NCBI RefSeq assembly: GCF_005153485.1
Contig: NZ_CP039740.1
Location: 4,405,001-4,469,000, forward strand
Reading direction: 5' to 3'
Length of the DNA: 64,000 nucleotides
DNA from: Pseudolabrys sp. FHR47
GTDB lineage: Bacteria; Pseudomonadota; Alphaproteobacteria; Rhizobiales; Xanthobacteraceae
In this document: positions 1 to 7,739 of the stretch, piece after piece
Position numbering within the stretch: the first letter of the stretch is position 1
Layout: the number at the start of each line of letters is the position of its first letter
Made by a program: the position numbers and the translations under genes
The notes under the pieces: model-generated
Told to the model about the DNA's origin: nothing
Databases searched by the model: none
What the model saw: only the letters and a program-made list of their open reading frames with translations

Positions 1-1267
1 TGACATCGAGCGTGAACGACGACGGCGCCTTGGAGCCACGGGCCAACAGATAAATGTCGGAAGATGTCGACGTCATGTTGAAGGCAAAGACCTTCTGCAC
101 GTCGGCGAGATTATTGTTCAGAGCGTTTTGCAACGTCGTCGAGTCGATTTCGAGTTCGTTGTCGCTATTGAAGCTGATGCCGATGCTGCCGAGCGACTCT
201 CCGTCGATCATCGTATTGAGATCCTGCTGAAGCAGAATATCGATCGATCGCAAGGTCGCATCGCCGAACAGAACTGCATCCGACGAGGCTGTTCCGTCCG
301 ACGCGGTAGCGCTCTGGGTCGCGACAAAGTCGCGCAACGCATTGTAGGATGTGACGAAATCGCTGATCGCGGTCTGGATATCGGTGAGATTCTCCGCGAC
401 CTGAACCGATACCGACGTATCGGTCGGAGTTGTCGCGTAAAGATGGAAGGTTACGCCATCGAGCACATCCGATATGTCATTGGTGTCGCGCGTGATTTGT
501 ACGCCATCGAGCGTGATGATGGCTTTCTGCGACGCCTGGATTTCATCGGCGAAAGCTCCGGACGAATCGGTCACGCCGATATTGGTGAGAACGTCGTCGC
601 CTGACGTTGTACTGGTCGTGATGGTCTTGCCGGTATCGCTGGTCGACAAGACGAGCCGATACTCGCTGTCGGATACTTTCAGAAGAGTCGCTTTCACGCC
701 GGTGGTCGAAGTCGCGTCATTGATCTCGTCGGCAAGATCACTTAGCGACATATCGCTGGTCACGTCGATGCTGGCGCTGGTGCCATCCTCGGTACCGATT
801 GTGAAGACCCCGGTGTAGCCAAGATCGTCCGACGAACTGGCGACCGCGCCGCTCGACACTTTTTGAGCGGTGGCCACCTGGTTGATTTCGAGATCGTAGG
901 TGCCGGTCTGGGTGCCGCTGTCGACGTCAACCGACACCACGGAACTCGCCGTAACGTCGCCGTTCGCCGTCAGATAGCCGGCGCGGGCAGCGAAAACATT
1001 GACGCTCTGGTTCGATATGCCCGACGGATTACTGAGCGCCTTGGCCTTGGTCGTCAGATCCTGCAGCAGAGTCTGCAGGCTTTGATAACTCGAAATTTTC
1101 GTTTCGTTACTGGTTATTTTGGTGTCGATCGAGTCGGCCTTGTCCAGCTTGGTCTGAACCATGGCCTCAATCAGACCGTCCCAATCGACGGTCGAACTGG
1201 CCGCGCTCGTGCTGGAGGAGCTGGTCGTGTACGAAGTCGTCGATGTCGTGCTCGACACGGTCGCCAT
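1..1267 (-). CDS. fliD: Flagellar hook-associated protein 2 (FliD, filament cap), partial: C-terminus cut by window edge
   Basis: FliD forms the cap at the flagellar tip under which flagellin subunits fold into the filament. The minus frame opens at ATG 1267 and stays open for 422 codons to the window start, so the stop lies outside. The N-terminus is Ser/Thr-rich (MATVSSTTSTTSY), followed by the family's N-terminal motif VDWDGLIEAMVQTKLDKADS and a coiled stretch (SYQSLQTLLQDLTTKAKALS) typical of the D0/D1 region. The central part is Ser/Thr/Asp-rich with repeated beta-like segments, as in the variable domains. It lies 58 bases downstream of the flagellin gene on the same strand, with a perfect hairpin between them. 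The identification rests on the N-terminal motif and the flagellin neighbour. Which residues are missing at the C-terminus cannot be seen. Confidence 0.85.
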   Translation of the reverse strand, partial: MATVSSTTSTTSYTTSSSSTSAASSTVDWDGLIEAMVQTKLDKADSIDTKITSNETKISSYQSLQTLLQDLTTKAKALSNPSGISNQSVNVFAARAGYLTANGDVTASSVVSVDVDSGTQTGTYDLEINQVATAQKVSSGAVASSSDDLGYTGVFTIGTEDGTSASIDVTSDMSLSDLADEINDATSTTGVKATLLKVSDSEYRLVLSTSDTGKTITTSTTSGDDVLTNIGVTDSSGAFADEIQASQKAIITLDGVQITRDTNDISDVLDGVTFHLYATTPTDTSVSVQVAENLTDIQTAISDFVTSYNALRDFVATQSATASDGTASSDAVLFGDATLRSIDILLQQDLNTMIDGESLGSIGISFNSDNELEIDSTTLQNALNNNLADVQKVFAFNMTSTSSDIYLLARGSKAPSSFTLDV

Positions 1268-1288
1268 AATGCTGCCCCGCTGAATTGT

Positions 1289-1315
1289 CCGGGTCGGCGG
1301 CGAACGCCGACCCGG
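1289..1315 (-). terminator. Intercistronic hairpin between flagellin and fliD
   Basis: Perfect 11-bp inverted repeat (CCGGGTCGGCG at 1289-1299 and its complement at 1305-1315) with a 5-base loop. It sits just after the flagellin stop and before the fliD start. No T-run follows on the minus strand. It may therefore be a partial terminator, or a hairpin that stabilises the abundant flagellin mRNA and lowers fliD expression, rather than a strong intrinsic terminator. Confidence 0.45.
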
Positions 1316-1325
1316 CACTTCACTC

Positions 1326-2150
1326 TTACTGCAGCAGGCTCAGAAGGTACTGCGGCATCTGGTTCGCCGACGCCGCCGCGGCGACCGCGGCCTGGGTCTT
1401 CACTTCCGCCGACGACAGCTTCGCCTGCTCAGCCGCAACGTCGACGTCGGAGATTGACGACTTCGCCGCACTCAGATTTTCTTCCGAAGTCGATATCTGG
1501 TTGGAACGGAATTCGAACCGCGACTCCTGCGCACCGATCTTGGCGCGGGCGGACGAGACCGTGCTGACCGCCGTATCGATAGCGGTGATCGCCGCGTCGC
1601 CGCCACTCTGGGTGCTGATGTCGAGAGAGCCAACACCCAGCGAAGTGGTGCTGAGATTATCGATCTTGATATCGATCGTATCCGCCGCGTCGGTACCGAC
1701 AAGTACACTCACGCCGGAGGAGAAGCTGCTGGTGCCATCGAGAAGGCTGACGCCGTTGTAGCGAGTGCCCGTCGCGATGCCGTCGATTTCGTCCTGCAGC
1801 TGTGCGAATTCGTCGTTGAGATAGGTGCGCTCGGTGTCGGTCACCGTGCCTGAGGACGACTGCGACGCCAGCGACTTCATACGCGTGAGGATTTCGCTGA
1901 TGTTGGACGCGCCGCCGTCGGCGGTCTGCAGCACTGCGGTCGCCTGGGTGGCATTGGTCGATGCCTGCTGCAGCGAGGTGATGTCGGAGGAAATCTTCGC
2001 GGCGATGGCAAGGCCGGCGGCGTCGTCCGACGCCTTGGTAATACGCGAGCCGCTGGCGATCTTGGCGAGAGACGACGACTGCGACGAGGCGTTCTGATTG
2101 AGGTAACGAACGGCGGTATCGGCCGCGGTGTTCGTGGAAATGACAGGCAT
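1326..2150 (-). CDS. fliC: Flagellin (short, 274 aa)
   Basis: Structural subunit of the flagellar filament, exported by the flagellar type III system. The N-terminus has the flagellin D0/D1 signature: VRYLNQNASSQSSSLAKIAS, then SGSRITKASDDAAGLAIA at about residues 32-49. The C-terminal D0/D1 helix has RFEFRSNQISTSEENLSAA and SDVDVAAEQAKLSSAEVKTQ and ends NQMPQYLLSLLQ. At 274 residues it is close to the minimal flagellin, with only a small central variable part rich in Ser/Thr, the usual O-glycosylation acceptors. An AAGGAG Shine-Dalgarno sequence lies about 8 bases before ATG. The fliD gene follows downstream and an ECF sigma factor gene lies upstream on the same strand. No convincing sigma-28 promoter was found by eye. 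Confidence 0.93.
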   Translation of the reverse strand: MPVISTNTAADTAVRYLNQNASSQSSSLAKIASGSRITKASDDAAGLAIAAKISSDITSLQQASTNATQATAVLQTADGGASNISEILTRMKSLASQSSSGTVTDTERTYLNDEFAQLQDEIDGIATGTRYNGVSLLDGTSSFSSGVSVLVGTDAADTIDIKIDNLSTTSLGVGSLDISTQSGGDAAITAIDTAVSTVSSARAKIGAQESRFEFRSNQISTSEENLSAAKSSISDVDVAAEQAKLSSAEVKTQAAVAAAASANQMPQYLLSLLQ

Positions 2151-2291
2151 TGCAGCGCTCCTTGAGTTATTAGGGCCCTCCGTCCCGCACTACGCAAGGA
2201 CCGAGCAGACGCGGAACGACCGCCGTCTGCAAACTTGAACGGCGCATTGCGAAATCACGGGCGAAGTTTTTTCGGAACGAGTTTCTTATGT

Positions 2292-2972
2292 TTAATCGTT
2301 GGTAAACGAGTCACGAATATCGTTCTCGGACCGGCGCAGGAGGTCTCGCAGCTTCTGACGGCCGCGCTTCAGCAAAGACTCGACAGCCTGCACTGTCGTT
2401 TGCATCACGTCGGCGATCTCGCCGTTGCCCATTCCCTCGTTGTAGGAGAGGATCAGCGCGATGCGCTGCTGCTCGGGCAGACGCGACATCGCCGTCTCCA
2501 GCATGCTGGCGACTTCGGTCTTCTGCAGATCGGCGAGCGGCAACGGCTTTTCGTCCGGCACTTCCGGCACCTGCTCGATATCCTCACTGCGCGGCATGCG
2601 GCGGATATCGATGCAGCGATTGGTGACGACCCGGTACAGCCAGGTCGAGAACTTGGCGCGCCCGGGTTCCCAGCGACCACGGTGCAGCCAGACCTTCAGC
2701 AGCGTGTCCTGCACGATGTCTTCGGCATCGGCGCGATTGTTGAGAATGCGCAGGGCGAGAGCATAGGCGCGGTCGATGTGACGCTCGACCAGCATGCGAA
2801 ATGCGTTCTGGTCGTTGGCCGCGATCCGCTCCAACAGGAGATCGTCGGAATCTGACGTCAGGGGGCCCTCCATTACGCGCCCGACCGTCCCCGACGATGC
2901 AGCACTCGACCCGAAATCCGCGGCCCCGACAAGGGCGCCTGCTGATCCGAGGCTTATACTAACTTGGTTCAT
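2292..2972 (-). CDS. ECF-family RNA polymerase sigma factor
   Basis: 226-residue extracytoplasmic-function sigma factor that would redirect RNA polymerase to a stress or envelope regulon. Region 2 is visible as FRMLVERHIDRAYALALRIL, then DAEDIVQDTLLKVWLHRGRW and KFSTWLYRVVTNRCIDIRRM. Region 4 is a helix-turn-helix, MSRLPEQQRIALILSYNEGM then GEIADVMQTTVQAVESLLKR. The ATG at 2972 is chosen because GGAGA lies 5 bases upstream; a shorter start at 2873 (MEGPLTSDSDD) would remove a low-complexity Ser/Ala/Gly-rich leader. No anti-sigma factor gene adjoins it, which is unusual for many ECF groups. The flagellin gene follows on the same strand after 141 bases. Whether the two are linked functionally is unknown. 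Confidence 0.85.
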   Translation of the reverse strand: MNQVSISLGSAGALVGAADFGSSAASSGTVGRVMEGPLTSDSDDLLLERIAANDQNAFRMLVERHIDRAYALALRILNNRADAEDIVQDTLLKVWLHRGRWEPGRAKFSTWLYRVVTNRCIDIRRMPRSEDIEQVPEVPDEKPLPLADLQKTEVASMLETAMSRLPEQQRIALILSYNEGMGNGEIADVMQTTVQAVESLLKRGRQKLRDLLRRSENDIRDSFTND

Positions 2973-3105
2973 CTGCGTCTCCGGAGAGGCCTGCGATCAA
3001 GGCCTGTACGCGATACAAACTCTGGCCTTCATTCCTTACACGGAGGGGCTTTAAAGATCAGGCGGCCTATTTTTCATTTTTGTAAGATTTTTCATATACT
3101 TAGTC

Positions 3106-3143
3106 GGCATTTTTTGCCGCCTGGAGCTGGGCATTTTTTGCCG
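3106..3143. repeat. Two tandem copies of a 14-bp partly palindromic element (possible operator)
   Basis: GGCATTTTTTGCCG occurs at 3106-3119 and again at 3130-3143, 24 bases apart. Each copy contains the dyad GGCA-N5-TGCC around a T-tract. They lie in the 261-base divergent region between the ECF sigma gene (start 2972, minus) and the HAD gene (start 3234, plus), an AT-richer island within GC-rich surroundings. The layout resembles tandem protein-binding sites controlling one or both genes. This is inference from the repeat alone. No other long feature was seen in this gap. Confidence 0.45.
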
Positions 3144-3233
3144 GGACGGTTGCCGGCGACCGCGCCTGTCGGCGGGAATTCCGATGTATCCTTTTACCGC
3201 GCCTGAGAATGCCGGCCGGCGCGTACAACAGAC

Positions 3234-5717
3234 ATGCAGACCGCATTCACGGCGGCGGCCGCCGGGGGGCCGCTCGATGACGCCTATGACCGCATCCCGC
3301 GCCTCACGACATGCTCGTTCGACATCTTCGACACATTCCTTTTTCGCCGCACGACGACTCCGGAAGGAGTCTATGAACTGACGGCGCGTTTGCTCGCCAG
3401 CCGTCGCAGCACGGCTCTGCCGGTCGAGTCTTTCGTTCAGCATCGCATTCTTGCAGAGGCCAAAGTCCGGCGGGAGGCCGGCGAAGCACGCGATTCCGCG
3501 GAAGTCAGCATCGAAGATATCTATGCGCGCTTCCCGGTACGGCTCTTTGGCTTTGTCGGCGATGAAATCGGGACACTGATCGATGCCGAGTTCGAAGCCG
3601 AGCTTGCACTCTGCTTTGTCAACCCCGATATGCTGCGCCTGTTCGACGCGATGAAGCGTGCCGGCGTCAAGGTCGGCTTCCTCTCCGACACTTATTGGCA
3701 CAAGCATCATATTCATCGGCTTCTGATCTCCTGCCAGCCTGACCTCGCCTACGACTTCCTTTACGTGTCGAGCGAAAGCAGTACAGGCAAGGCCGAGCGT
3801 CTGTTCCCTCTCTTTATCAAAGGCGAGGGCGTTCACACCGCCACCGCGCTTCATATCGGCGACAACGAAGCTTCGGATATCAAAGGCGGACAGCGCGCCG
3901 GCCTCGAAACCTTGCACTACGCTCAGGCATCCGAGACCTTGCGGTCCGGTTTCGACACCGAAAGCTTTGCGTTCAAGACTTTCTGCGGTCAGGACCGGCA
4001 AAGCACACGGCTGGATGGCGGTTTGCGCAGCCTGCGACGCGCCGTCGACAAGCGATTGCCCGCCGCTCATGTAAATCATGAGTACGGCCGCCGCGTGCTA
4101 GGCCCGGTGATGGCGGGCTTCGACCGCTTCGTCAGCCAAAATATCGAAGCTCTTGCGAAGCAGCAGGGACGCAAGGTCGCCACCGCCTATCTCGGCCGCG
4201 ACGGTTTCCTGCCCTGGCGGATCGCGGCCCAACGCGGTGAATTGGATGCGCATTATGTCGAGATCAATCGGCGCGTGAGCCTGATCGCCTCGGCGACATC
4301 GGCGGATCAGCTTTCGAGGTTGTTCACCTCGATCCGGGAGATCAATGCGACGGCTGCCAAGGCCATGCTCAAGTTCAAGCCCGCACTGATCGACCGCATC
4401 TTCGAGAAGCACGGCAAGCCGACAATGACGGGCAAACGCTTCTCAGCCGCGCTTGCGGCGCATTTCAGATCGGATGATATCGCCTCGCATGCCGCGGCCA
4501 TGCGCGAGCAGATGCTCGTCTACCTGCGGCACGCCATCCCCAACTTCGATGATGTCACCGACCTGGTGCTGGTCGATCTTGGCTATTCGGCGACGGTGCA
4601 GAAATGTCTGCGTCAGGTCTTCGATCTCGCCGGGATAACGACGCGCCTGCACGGCCTCTATCTTCTGACCCTCGATGACGCGGTCGATGCGCCGTCCGGC
4701 GACGACACCATCACCGGCTTCATCTCCGACCTCGTCGTCACGCCGCATGCCAAGCGCGCGCTTCTGCGCAATATTGCCGTGCTCGAGCAAATGTGCGCGG
4801 CGCCGGAAGGCTCGGTACGCGACTATTCGAACGGTAAGGTGGAGCATGAACGTGATCCACGATCTGCGCCGCACCTTGCCTTATGCGCGGACATCCAGTC
4901 GGGCGCCCTCGCATTCGCCCAGTGCCTCGCCGAAACCCTCGATAGCCATCGTCTTGATCCATTCGCCGACGGTCTCGTCGCGTCGTCTTGGTGCGCTGCT
5001 CTACTCGCCCGCATGCTCCTGTTGCCGTCCGCGGAAGAGCTGAGGTTGCTGGCGGCGCTGAAACATGACGTCAATCTCGGCACCCAGGCGCTTGCGCCGA
5101 TGACCGACACGGCCCTGGTAAACTCCGTCAGGTCGTCACGCGGGCTCGGCATGGCCATGAGCCTCGCCGAGCTGCCGATGTGGCTCGGCGGCAGCATGGC
5201 CGATATCTCGCCGCTCAACGGAATTCTCTACGGCATGTTTGGCGCGGGCCATCTGCCGCCGACGCTACTGGCCGGTCAGGCCATCGGTCAAATCGATGTC
5301 GCCTTGATTGCCGGCCAGAACGCACGGCCAGTCCGTGTCAACATCTATCGCAGCGTCGATGGCCGCGTCCGCCTGCAAGTGCCGACGCTGAATACCATGG
5401 CGCTGTCGGCCATTGCCATTTCGATCGGCCAGATCGCGGCGAGCGGTACCGTGACGAGCGCTACGCTCATGTCCGGGCAGGATGCACGCACCGCGTTGGC
5501 ATCAGCCAATGCGCGGCGCATGCCGGACGAAGCATTGAGCTTCGCCGGCGTCTCGCATGCCGGCAAGGCCTTCAACGCCGCCGACCCCGATAGGTCCTAT
5601 CTCATCATCAACCTGCCGGCGTCACAGCAACCTGTCGGCGTTCTTTGTATCGAGTTTGACGTCGGGGAAACCGCCGATTCGGCTCAAGCCAACACAAATC
5701 GACACGCCGCCGCATGA
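3234..5717 (+). CDS. HAD-superfamily hydrolase-like protein (COG5610-type), 827 aa
   Basis: Large protein with an N-terminal HAD domain (about residues 25-235) and a long C-terminal part of unknown function. HAD motifs are visible: motif I SFDIFDTFLFR with nucleophile D30 and D33-T34; motif II FLSDTYW at 149-155; Lys186 in STGKAERLF as the motif III candidate; and motif IV HIGDNEASDIKGG at 207-219. The middle part carries YLGRDGFLPWRIA and DLVLVDLGYSATVQ, sequences I associate with HAD-like proteins found in surface-glycan clusters (COG5610). The stop overlaps the next gene's start by 4 bases (ATGA), so the two are translationally coupled. Substrate is unknown. A role in glycan or nucleotide-sugar metabolism is inferred from the neighbour. 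No strong Shine-Dalgarno precedes ATG 3234, so the start is moderately sure. Confidence 0.7.
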   Translation: MQTAFTAAAAGGPLDDAYDRIPRLTTCSFDIFDTFLFRRTTTPEGVYELTARLLASRRSTALPVESFVQHRILAEAKVRREAGEARDSAEVSIEDIYARFPVRLFGFVGDEIGTLIDAEFEAELALCFVNPDMLRLFDAMKRAGVKVGFLSDTYWHKHHIHRLLISCQPDLAYDFLYVSSESSTGKAERLFPLFIKGEGVHTATALHIGDNEASDIKGGQRAGLETLHYAQASETLRSGFDTESFAFKTFCGQDRQSTRLDGGLRSLRRAVDKRLPAAHVNHEYGRRVLGPVMAGFDRFVSQNIEALAKQQGRKVATAYLGRDGFLPWRIAAQRGELDAHYVEINRRVSLIASATSADQLSRLFTSIREINATAAKAMLKFKPALIDRIFEKHGKPTMTGKRFSAALAAHFRSDDIASHAAAMREQMLVYLRHAIPNFDDVTDLVLVDLGYSATVQKCLRQVFDLAGITTRLHGLYLLTLDDAVDAPSGDDTITGFISDLVVTPHAKRALLRNIAVLEQMCAAPEGSVRDYSNGKVEHERDPRSAPHLALCADIQSGALAFAQCLAETLDSHRLDPFADGLVASSWCAALLARMLLLPSAEELRLLAALKHDVNLGTQALAPMTDTALVNSVRSSRGLGMAMSLAELPMWLGGSMADISPLNGILYGMFGAGHLPPTLLAGQAIGQIDVALIAGQNARPVRVNIYRSVDGRVRLQVPTLNTMALSAIAISIGQIAASGTVTSATLMSGQDARTALASANARRMPDEALSFAGVSHAGKAFNAADPDRSYLIINLPASQQPVGVLCIEFDVGETADSAQANTNRHAAA

Positions 5718-7132
5718 CCGATGATCTCTATCAACTCGTCCACCGGCACGCCATCAAGCTCGGGACGGGACAGATCGATATTCTCAGGAACCAGATCGGC
5801 GACGGCTCCGCAACCCGCTGGACACCCGGCACCAGCCTCGTCGAAGCCTCCATTGTCCTGCTCGATGAGGCACCTGCCGGAATTGCCGTGGACCTTCTTC
5901 TCCGCGCGCTGCCGGCTGAGGCGGTCGTCGTGATTCCGTTCGGCGAGAACCCGCAATTCGACGCGGTCAAGCATCACCTGCATTGCCATGGCACGCTCGG
6001 CGCATCGGGCGTCGATGCTCCGCACCTGGTGTGGTGGGGCGGACGAAAGCCAGCGAAGGCAGGCAAACTCGGCGACGGGCTGCGCAACGCCCATATCGTC
6101 TCCTGCGTGCGGCGGCATACGCATGAGGAGCGTAACGCACTGGACCTTTGCAGAGCGCTGGCGACGCTTGGCGTCTCCTACAGCTTCGATCTCAGCGAAA
6201 CGCATGTCTATTGCGACGATCGCTCTGTCATCCGTAGTGAGAGCCTGCTTCGAGCTTGGCAGGCCAGCGAGAAGCCATTGATTTGGCTTGATCCTATCGG
6301 CAATTTCGATCTGTCGACGATCGAGCCGTCGTTCGACCGCGCTGACTTTGCCGCGATTTACGAGCCGGAACACGGCTTCTCGACCGCCATGCTCTACTTC
6401 GGGCGTTCGGCGGCAGCGCACGATTTGCTGGTTCACTGGAATAAGTTATGCGCCGAGTTTCCCTATCTTCCGACGAGCTTCGTTCTCGACACCGCCTGGG
6501 CGATGATCTCCGCGCAAAGACCCCTGGTGACACGCTGGCTTTCGGCACGGAATTGCCAACCGCTGCTGGCGGAAGCACGCAAGCAGCCAGTCGCACCGAG
6601 TCTGGTCGTGCAGGGGGAGGTCGAGTGTCGCAGTGCCGGCTTTAGATCCGCCCGTCGCGCGGGACGCGCGGGCGCGCCCGAACCGCAATGCATCGCCAAG
6701 GCCCGCTTTTCCGGCGGCGCTCCGCTGACCTTTGTCACGGTGGCCGACGGTTATCCTGCTCGCAGCATCGCGTCCTTGATCGAGGCGGTTTTTGACGCTT
6801 TCGATCGTGACCAAGGCGCCTTCGGGTCGCTCGCTACCGTTGTTTGCCGGGACATCCGCGAAATGGCGGAGACCATCAACGCCGCCGGGGATTCATTTAT
6901 TCTCCATGCGCGCCCAGACACGCCGATCGAGCCGACCTTATTCGCACAATTGTCGCGTTTCGGTCCGAGCGACCGCATCTCTTACTTCGGCACGAAAACT
7001 TGCGAGGCGACGATGACCCAAACGGGACAGGACATCGTCCTGACGCGATCGACGATCGCATTCGGCCGCGCGCAGCATTTTTTCGGCACCAAAGCCAAGG
7101 TCGCCAAGCAAGTGCTTCGGCAGGTAAAATAA
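5714..7132 (+). CDS. Conserved-type protein of unknown function, possible GT-A-fold glycosyltransferase
   Basis: 472 residues, start overlapping the HAD gene's stop (ATGA), so the pair forms an operon. I do not recognise it as a named family. The segment LIWLDPIGNFDLS (about residue 193), followed by FSTAMLYFGRSAAAHDLLVH and later SFVLDTAWAMIS, resembles the acceptor-side pattern of some GT-A nucleotide-sugar transferases, where a D-containing strand is followed by 'N/STG-F..W' and a 'DQ/D' helix. No clear DXD motif is present. A basic hinge rich in Arg/Ala/Gly (about residues 312-326) separates this from a C-terminal region (about 335-470). Function is therefore unassigned; glycosyltransferase is a weak inference. 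Its position beside a HAD protein and near flagellin genes fits surface or flagellar glycan work. Confidence 0.5.
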   Translation: MTDDLYQLVHRHAIKLGTGQIDILRNQIGDGSATRWTPGTSLVEASIVLLDEAPAGIAVDLLLRALPAEAVVVIPFGENPQFDAVKHHLHCHGTLGASGVDAPHLVWWGGRKPAKAGKLGDGLRNAHIVSCVRRHTHEERNALDLCRALATLGVSYSFDLSETHVYCDDRSVIRSESLLRAWQASEKPLIWLDPIGNFDLSTIEPSFDRADFAAIYEPEHGFSTAMLYFGRSAAAHDLLVHWNKLCAEFPYLPTSFVLDTAWAMISAQRPLVTRWLSARNCQPLLAEARKQPVAPSLVVQGEVECRSAGFRSARRAGRAGAPEPQCIAKARFSGGAPLTFVTVADGYPARSIASLIEAVFDAFDRDQGAFGSLATVVCRDIREMAETINAAGDSFILHARPDTPIEPTLFAQLSRFGPSDRISYFGTKTCEATMTQTGQDIVLTRSTIAFGRAQHFFGTKAKVAKQVLRQVK

Positions 7133-7498
7133 GGTCTCCCGGCCCGGCAGCATTAAGTCTCCGTCTCGACATCGAGACTGTCATTAAGCATGGTTTGGCG
7201 GAGGGCTGTCCGCTCCTGACCGATTTTCGACAGGTGCGGGGCAGTGAACTGAGCAGCAGTGAACTTAAGCTTAGCCTCGGCGATATCCTTGGTCTTAAGG
7301 CTGCCTTTTCGTCGGGCCCTGCCTGCTTTGTCTTCCGCGCCAACTTGCGTAGCCAAGAGACGTGAATCCCCTAGATGTTTCAAATGTGCACGTCGGCAAA
7401 GTCAGCAGAGTCCTAGGTCCCAACCCTGCGTAGAGCTCGGGCGGATGAATAATCCTTAGGCAAAATATCTATATAAAACAATGACTTAATGGTAAAAT
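7133..7498. other. 366-base gap with no supported gene
   Basis: The stretch between the possible glycosyltransferase and the tRNA-Ser gene holds only short open frames without family similarity or good ribosome sites. The part next to the tRNA (about 7455-7498) is AT-rich, as expected for the 3' flank of the minus-strand tRNA. No repeat of the tRNA 3' end, integrase or insertion sequence was seen. Confidence 0.5.
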
Positions 7499-7588
7499 TG
7501 GCGGAGAGGGAGGGATTCGAACCCCCGATACGGTTGCCCGTATGCCGCATTTCGAGTGCGGTGCTTTCAACCGCTCAGCCACCTCTCC
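7499..7588 (-). tRNA. tRNA-Ser (anticodon CGA)
   Basis: On the minus strand the acceptor stem GGAGAGG (7588-7582) pairs with CCTCTCC (7509-7503), followed by discriminator G and an encoded CCA (7501-7499). The anticodon stem-loop reads CCGCA-CTCGAAA-TGCGG, giving anticodon CGA, which decodes UCG. The long variable arm (CATACGGGCAACCGTA) is typical of a class II tRNA, and the T-arm carries GGTTCGAATCC. Length is 90 nt including CCA. Confidence 0.96.
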
Positions 7589-7739
7589 GGAACCCTGACC
7601 TTCGGTCATGAATCGGGCTGACGCCCTCGTCACGACGGCCCGGCCGGGCCGGGGCTATCTAGCCAACATGGCCGGGACAAACAAGGGGCGGCAGGGTATA
7701 TGGGCAGGGGGGCTTAAGAGAACCGTCCGCGCAAGGGAC

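Noticed and set aside
7153-7383. Short minus-strand frame downstream of the tRNA as a gene
   Set aside because: No ribosome site, no recognisable family, and a competing overlapping frame looks equally likely; treated as non-coding.
3234-7588. tRNA-Ser as attachment site of an island holding the HAD and glycosyltransferase-like genes
   Set aside because: No integrase and no direct repeat of the tRNA 3' end was found.
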